A stretch of DNA of 9,604 bases. It comes from Candidatus Electronema nielsenii (lineage in GTDB: Bacteria; Desulfobacterota; Desulfobulbia; Desulfobulbales; Desulfobulbaceae). The position numbers and the translations under genes are program-made. A model generated the notes under the pieces. That model searched no databases and had not been told where the DNA came from. It saw only the letters and a list, made by a program, of their open reading frames with translations. The stretch lies in assembly GCA_026122915.1 (NCBI GenBank), contig JAGIXO010000062.1, forward strand, positions 1 to 9,604, in the 5' to 3' direction. This document shows positions 6,483 to 9,604 of the stretch, in pieces. Within the stretch, counting starts at the first letter, position 1. Every line of letters starts with the position of its first letter.

Positions 6483-6668
6483 ATGGCAAAAAAATCATTA
6501 ATTGCCAAGGCAGGACGAAAGCAGAAATTTGAAGTGCGCGCCTATAATCGGTGCAAGCTCTGCGGGCGGCCAAGAGGATATCTGAGAAAATTCGGCTGCT
6601 GCAGGCTCTGCTTCCGTAAACTTGCGTCGGAAGGCAAAGTTACGGGCGTGACCAAGTCAAGCTGGTAG
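6483..6668 (+). CDS. rpsN: 30S ribosomal protein S14, zinc-binding short form
   Basis: Encodes 61 residues, the short zinc type, against about 101 for the zinc-free E. coli form. S14 is placed in the small-subunit head next to S3 and S10. The zinc ligands are C24 and C27 (RCKLCGRPRG) and C40 and C43 (CRLC), spaced CxxC-12-CxxC, with an extra cysteine at 39. The end is the standard VTGVTKSSW. Some bacteria carry a second, zinc-free S14 copy elsewhere for zinc starvation; that cannot be seen from here. AGGAG at 6471-6475 is a good ribosome site. A 55-nt gap follows before rpsH. Confidence 0.98.
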   Translation: MAKKSLIAKAGRKQKFEVRAYNRCKLCGRPRGYLRKFGCCRLCFRKLASEGKVTGVTKSSW

Positions 6669-6710
6669 TCCTCGTCTGTCGGGTGTCAGGCAATAAACGC
6701 ATATTTTTTA

Positions 6711-6715
6711 GAGGT
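6711..6715 (+). promoter_or_regulatory. Ribosome binding site deciding the rpsH start
   Basis: GAGGT lies 8 bases before the ATG at 6724. The second in-frame ATG at 6730 would be 14 bases away, too far for usual spacing, so the first is preferred and the protein begins MSMSDPLAD rather than MSDPLAD. Confidence 0.65.
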
Positions 6716-6723
6716 AAATTCGG

Positions 6724-7122
6724 ATGTCTATGAGTGATCCGCTGGCGGATTTTCTGACCAGAATACGAAACGCTGTACGGGCAAATTTTGACACGGTAGA
6801 AATCCCGCAGTCAATGCTGAAGGTGAGGGTGGCTGAAGTTCTGAAACAAGAAGGCTATATCACTGATTATCAGCTTGGAGACGAGGGTGTTCAAGGTACC
6901 ATCAAAATTGAACTGAAGTACGGCCCAAACAGAGAGCAGGTCATCACCGGCATCCGCCGGGTGTCTAAGCCAGGACTACGGCAGTACAAAAAAAGCGAAG
7001 CTATCCCTAAAGTGATGAGCGGACTCGGCATAGGCATACTGACTACCTCCAAGGGAGTGATTTCTGACCGCGAGGCAAGAAGGTTGCATGTCGGCGGGGA
7101 ACTCCTCTGTGAAGTATGGTAG
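6724..7122 (+). CDS. rpsH: 30S ribosomal protein S8
   Basis: Encodes 132 residues (E. coli 130). S8 binds helix 21 of 16S rRNA and is central to assembly of the platform. The N-terminus MSDPLADFLTRIRNA and the late signature GLGIGILTTSKGVISDREAR (100-119) are clear, ending in GGELLCEVW. In E. coli S8 also represses the spc operon by binding a 16S-like site at the start of the L5 gene. I could not see an obvious copy of that structure around 5860-5900, but I did not fold the region. The last codons (7102-7108) can pair with the rplF ribosome site, which may couple the two genes. Confidence 0.98.
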   Translation: MSMSDPLADFLTRIRNAVRANFDTVEIPQSMLKVRVAEVLKQEGYITDYQLGDEGVQGTIKIELKYGPNREQVITGIRRVSKPGLRQYKKSEAIPKVMSGLGIGILTTSKGVISDREARRLHVGGELLCEVW

Positions 7123-7141
7123 CCGTTCGGCCAAAGAGGAG
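7102..7141 (+). promoter_or_regulatory. Possible stem hiding the rplF ribosome site
   Basis: CTCCTCT at 7102-7108, within the last codons of rpsH, is an exact reverse complement of AGAGGAG at 7135-7141, the Shine-Dalgarno site of rplF. The 26-base loop holds a smaller hairpin, GCC 7122-7124 with GGC 7129-7131, right at the rpsH stop. Ribosomes ending rpsH would open the stem, so rplF translation could be coupled to rpsH. Seen directly as complementarity; the regulatory role is inferred. Confidence 0.4.
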
Positions 7142-7150
7142 ATATAACAA

Positions 7151-7699
7151 ATGTCACGAATCGGAAAATCGCCTGTGGAGCTGCCAGGCGGAGTCAAGGT
7201 AGAAATCCAAGGCACCCGGATTAAAGTTACCGGTAAAAAGGGAACTTTAGAGCGGACTGTGCGTCCAGAAATTGAAGTCGAGCAGCAAGACAACCAATTG
7301 GTTTTTAAGCCCAAAGGCGGCGGTCGGCAAGTTTCAGCTTATTGGGGTCTGACTCGCACGTTGGTTAGAAATATGGTTGCCGGAGTGGATAAGGGTTTCG
7401 AGAAAGTGTTGGCAGTGGAAGGTGTAGGTTATCGCGCTGCGGTGGAAGGTTCCAAGTTAACATTGAATGTCGGCTATTCAGTTCCTGTTGAGTTCATGCT
7501 ACCTGCTGGAATTGCCGCCGCTGTTGATAAGGCCAACAACATTACCATTTCTGGTATCGACAAAGAGCAGGTCGGGCAAACCGCTGCAACAATTAGGGAT
7601 ATACGAAAACCAGAACCCTATAAAGGTAAGGGAATTCGTTATTCTGACGAACATATTGTGCGCAAAGCGGGTAAATCCGGCGGAAAGGGCAAAAAGTAA
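7151..7699 (+). CDS. rplF: 50S ribosomal protein L6
   Basis: Encodes 182 residues (E. coli 177). L6 has two similar domains and lies at the base of the L7/L12 stalk close to the sarcin-ricin loop, where elongation factors bind. The first domain opens with MSRIGKSPVELPGGV; the second contains VEGVGYRAAVEG (89-100) and LNVGYSVPVEF (105-115). The signature PEPYKGKGIRY at 154-164 is intact. The tail is rich in glycine and lysine (GKSGGKGKK). It has a strong ribosome site (AGGAG at 7137-7141) that may be masked by pairing with the end of rpsH. Confidence 0.98.
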   Translation: MSRIGKSPVELPGGVKVEIQGTRIKVTGKKGTLERTVRPEIEVEQQDNQLVFKPKGGGRQVSAYWGLTRTLVRNMVAGVDKGFEKVLAVEGVGYRAAVEGSKLTLNVGYSVPVEFMLPAGIAAAVDKANNITISGIDKEQVGQTAATIRDIRKPEPYKGKGIRYSDEHIVRKAGKSGGKGKK

Positions 7700-7742
7700 G
7701 TCTCCGGCTTTCAGGATAACTCAAGGATGAAGTGAAGGCATC

Positions 7743-8108
7743 ATGGCAAAGCAAAGCATCAAACTGACAGCGCGGAACAAGCGGATCAAAAGAATACGCA
7801 AAAAGATCACCGGTACACCGGAGCGTCCAAGAATGCGTGTTTTTCGTAGCAATCGTCATATTTATGTACAGATTATCGACGATACTAAGCAGGCGACCCT
7901 TGTTTCAATGTCGACCGAAGATAAAGAATTCGATGCTTCCGACCTCAAGGGCAAAGTTGCTCAGGCTGGCAAAGTAGGCGAGATGGCAGCAAAACGTGCT
8001 CTCTCCGCCGGGATAGATAAAGTCGTGTTCGACCGAGGTGGAAATTTGTTTCACGGTCGGATCAAGGCTCTTGCAGAAGGTGCCCGCCACGGCGGTTTAA
8101 ATCTGTAA
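7743..8108 (+). CDS. rplR: 50S ribosomal protein L18
   Basis: Encodes 121 residues (E. coli 117). L18 binds 5S rRNA with L5 and brings it to the central protuberance. The N-terminus is a basic extension (KLTARNKRIKRIRKKI, 7-22), followed by RPRMRVFRSNRHIYVQIIDD (28-47). The diagnostic end is VVFDRGGNLFHGRIKALAEG (94-113) and then ARHGGLNL. The ribosome site is GAAGG at 7734-7738, 4 bases before the ATG. Order and spacing (43 nt after rplF, 33 nt before rpsE) are ordinary. Confidence 0.98.
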   Translation: MAKQSIKLTARNKRIKRIRKKITGTPERPRMRVFRSNRHIYVQIIDDTKQATLVSMSTEDKEFDASDLKGKVAQAGKVGEMAAKRALSAGIDKVVFDRGGNLFHGRIKALAEGARHGGLNL

Positions 8109-8130
8109 TCAGGAATAAATTCAGTTGATC

Positions 8131-8135
8131 GGAGG
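8131..8135 (+). promoter_or_regulatory. Ribosome binding site for the TTG start of rpsE
   Basis: GGAGG, continuing as GGAGGTG, is spaced 6 bases from TTG at 8142. No in-frame ATG lies nearby before the conserved S5 domain; the first ATG in frame is at residue 75, far inside the protein, so the TTG start is well supported. Confidence 0.85.
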
Positions 8136-8141
8136 TGTTTC

Positions 8142-8654
8142 TTGGCTGATTTCAAGCGTGCCAAAGAAGGCAATCAGGACGAGCTGATCGAAAAGATCGT
8201 CTATATCAACCGTGTTGCCAAAGTTGTGAAGGGCGGTCGTCGCTTTAGTTTTAGTGCGATAGTGGTTGTCGGCGACGGTAAGGGCAGAGTGGGACAAGGT
8301 CTCGGCAAAGCCAACCAAGTTCCTGAGGCTATACGGAAAGGCGTGGAGCGTGCTCGCAAGGACATGAAAAAGATTGCGTTGACCGAGGCATCCATTCCGC
8401 ATTATATTGATGGCAAATTCAAGTCCGGCAAGGTAATGTTGCGGCCTGCGTCCGATGGTACTGGCGTAATTGCTGGCGGACCTGTTCGTGCTGTGTTAGA
8501 AGCTGCCGGAGTGCAGAATATTCTAACCAAGTGTCAGGGTTCTAACAATCCGCACAACATGGTCAAAGCGACTATGGACGGTCTGCGAAGACTGCGCTCT
8601 GTAGAGGATATCGCCAGACTGAGGGGTTTAGCTGCGGAAGAAATGGTGGCCTGA
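8142..8654 (+). CDS. rpsE: 30S ribosomal protein S5
   Basis: Encodes 170 residues (E. coli 167) from a TTG start with a strong GGAGGTG site. S5 lies on the back of the small subunit at the mRNA entry and affects decoding accuracy. The N-terminal double-stranded-RNA-binding-like domain covers about 13-76: it includes INRVAKVVKGGRRFSFSAI (22-40), the loop where spectinomycin resistance changes occur in other species, and GDGKGRVGQGLGKA (44-57). The second domain shows PASDGTGVIAGGPVRAVLE (102-120) and CQGSNNPHNMVKATMDGL (131-148). No unusual residue is seen in the loop. A 55-nt spacer with a hairpin and T-run separates it from rpmD. Confidence 0.98.
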   Translation: MADFKRAKEGNQDELIEKIVYINRVAKVVKGGRRFSFSAIVVVGDGKGRVGQGLGKANQVPEAIRKGVERARKDMKKIALTEASIPHYIDGKFKSGKVMLRPASDGTGVIAGGPVRAVLEAAGVQNILTKCQGSNNPHNMVKATMDGLRRLRSVEDIARLRGLAAEEMVA

Positions 8655-8660
8655 GAGACC

Positions 8661-8691
8661 GGGCATCGGCTGCTGCAAGATGTTCTTTTTT
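8661..8691 (+). terminator. Weak hairpin with T6 run in the rpsE-rpmD spacer
   Basis: Bases 8661-8667 (GGGCATC) can pair with 8679-8685 (GATGTTC) using two G-T pairs. An 11-base loop separates the arms, and six T follow immediately at 8686-8691. The shape is that of a weak intrinsic terminator, but the stem is unstable and the downstream genes are essential. It may be an attenuator, an RNA end-forming site or chance. Confidence 0.27.
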
Positions 8692-8709
8692 ACAACAACA
8701 GGTTGAATC

Positions 8710-8898
8710 ATGAGCGACACAGTGACGATAACCCAGGTCAAGAGCGGCATCGGCAGCACGGAGAAAATCCGCGCCACCCTGATCGGTCTGGGGTTGACCA
8801 AGATGCAAAAGACGATCACCAGGAAAAATACTCCTGAGATTAGAGGAATGATAAGAAAGGTGCAACATCTGGTGCGGGTGGAGGAACAACAATGCTGA
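8710..8898 (+). CDS. rpmD: 50S ribosomal protein L30
   Basis: Encodes 62 residues (E. coli 59). L30 is a small protein on the solvent side of the large subunit. The pattern ITQVKSGIGSTEKIRATLIG (7-26), then GLGLTKMQKTITRKNTPEIR (26-45) and GMIRKVQHLVRVEE, is the complete L30 fold. The ribosome site is AGGTTG at 8700-8705. Its last codons overlap rplO by 7 nt, so the two are probably translationally coupled. The C-terminal cysteine comes from the overlap region and has no obvious role. Confidence 0.97.
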   Translation: MSDTVTITQVKSGIGSTEKIRATLIGLGLTKMQKTITRKNTPEIRGMIRKVQHLVRVEEQQC

Positions 8899-9335
8899 AG
8901 CTGAATAATCTTTCTCCAACCGAAGGTTCGCGTAGACAGAAAAAACGAATCGGTCGCGGCCAAGGTACAGGACACGGTAAGACCGCTGGCAAAGGCCACA
9001 AGGGTGCCAAAGCCCGCACGGGTTATTCCATGAAGGCAGGTTTTGAAGGCGGCCAAATGCCGCTGCACCGTCGTCTTCCCAAGGTGGGGTTCACCAATAA
9101 ATTCAAGAAAGAATATTTGATTGTCACCTTGTCTGACTTAGATCGTTTTGAGGCAGGTGCAGTAGTCAACCGCGAAGCTCTATTGGCAGCGGGTTTGCTG
9201 AGTGACAAGGACAGTAGGCTGATCAAAGTGCTTGCCAATGGTGAAATCAGCAGAAGTGTAACTGTGGAAGCGGATAAAGTTAGCCAAGGGGCCAGAGAGA
9301 AGATTCTTGCTGCCGGAGGCTCTGTCAAAGAGTAG
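8892..9335 (+). CDS. rplO: 50S ribosomal protein L15
   Basis: Encodes 147 residues (E. coli 144). L15 is a late-assembly protein with a long glycine- and lysine-rich N-terminal extension that threads into 23S rRNA. The opening MLKLNNLSPTEGSR and the basic stretch KKRIGRGQGTGHGKTAGKGH (17-36) are typical, as is GFEGGQMPLHRRLPKVGF (50-67). The C-terminal globular part has IKVLANGEISRSVTVEADKV (111-130) and ends with AREKILAAGGSV. It starts inside the end of rpmD; GGTGGAGG at 8876-8883 could act as its ribosome site. The stop is 4 nt before secY. Confidence 0.98.
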   Translation: MLKLNNLSPTEGSRRQKKRIGRGQGTGHGKTAGKGHKGAKARTGYSMKAGFEGGQMPLHRRLPKVGFTNKFKKEYLIVTLSDLDRFEAGAVVNREALLAAGLLSDKDSRLIKVLANGEISRSVTVEADKVSQGAREKILAAGGSVKE

Positions 9336-9339
9336 GTTT

Positions 9340-9604
9340 ATGAGTGGACTTGCCAGCGCAGCAAATATGCCCGAACTCCGCAAAAGGGCTGTTTTTACCC
9401 TTTTGATGTTGTTGGTGTACCGAATGGGGGTGCAAATCCCTACGCCAGGTATCAACGGTGAGGCTCTGGCTGCGTTTTTTGCCCAGAATTCGGGTACGCT
9501 GTTCGGCATGTTCAACATGTTTTCCGGCGGCGCATTGGAGAATTTTTCCATTTTCGCCCTTGGCATCATGCCTTACATCTCAGCTTCTATTATCATCCAG
9601 CTGC
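9340..9604 (+). CDS. secY: Preprotein translocase subunit SecY, N-terminal part (partial)
   Basis: An open frame begins at ATG 9340 and runs off the window after 88 full codons, against roughly 440 residues for the family. SecY is the pore-forming subunit of the SecYEG channel in the inner membrane. The start MSGLASAANMPELRKRA is the cytosolic N-terminus. The first membrane helix covers about 17-35 and is followed by VQIPTPGI (31-38). FNMFSGGALENFSIFALGI (58-76) and then MPYISASIIIQL make up the plug and second helix, matching the SecY signature. Only a weak ribosome site (TAGG over the rplO stop) lies before the ATG, 4 nt after rplO, so coupling to rplO is likely. Found by reading frame +1 at the end of the window. 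Confidence 0.97.
   Translation, partial: MSGLASAANMPELRKRAVFTLLMLLVYRMGVQIPTPGINGEALAAFFAQNSGTLFGMFNMFSGGALENFSIFALGIMPYISASIIIQL

Noticed and set aside
6680..6709. T6 run before rpsH as a possible terminator
   Set aside because: I could find only a four-pair GTGT/ACGC stem upstream, including a G-T pair, so no supportable hairpin; the run is just an A/T-rich leader to the ribosome site.

Overview
This window is a single, uninterrupted, all-plus-strand block of ribosomal protein genes: the joined S10 and spc clusters in the canonical bacterial order. It opens inside rpsJ (S10) and runs rplC, rplD, rplW, rplB, rpsS, rplV, rpsC, rplP, rpmC, rpsQ, rplN, rplX, rplE, rpsN, rpsH, rplF, rplR, rpsE, rpmD, rplO, and ends 88 codons into secY. 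I see no foreign insertion, mobile element, CRISPR array, RNA gene or unexplained ORF, and I do not think the window holds a new system.

Organism: clearly a bacterium. Several traits fit a deltaproteobacterial-type sulfate reducer (Desulfobacterota, perhaps Desulfobulbales). These are the short zinc-type S14 of 61 residues, an L24 with two C-terminal CxxC pairs, moderate G+C, and the overall character of L14, S14 and L24. The class-level placement is by recognition only, without a search, and is tentative; the family-level placement is weaker still.

Layout: 1-180 is the 3' end of rpsJ, followed by an 83-nt spacer with a terminator-like hairpin. 264-4754 is the rest of the S10 cluster (rplC to rpmC), and 4790-9335 is rpsQ plus the spc-type genes. 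9340 to the end is the start of secY. Gene junctions are tight. There are three stop/start overlaps (rplD/rplW 4 nt, rplP/rpmC 4 nt, rpmD/rplO 7 nt), one 4-nt gap (rplO/secY), and other gaps of 18 to 83 nt, nearly all carrying a Shine-Dalgarno sequence. rpsC and rpsE start with TTG behind strong Shine-Dalgarno sites.

The products act together as structural parts of both ribosomal subunits. They include exit-tunnel proteins (L4, L22, L23, L24, L29), proteins near the peptidyl-transferase centre (L2, L3, L16), 5S-associated proteins (L5, L18) and decoding-region or mRNA-entry proteins (S3, S5). SecY is the membrane channel onto which ribosomes dock. What merits a second look is regulatory and small: three spacer hairpins followed by T-runs (rpsJ/rplC, rplV/rpsC, rpsE/rpmD) and a 7-bp pairing that would hide the rplF ribosome binding site inside the end of rpsH.
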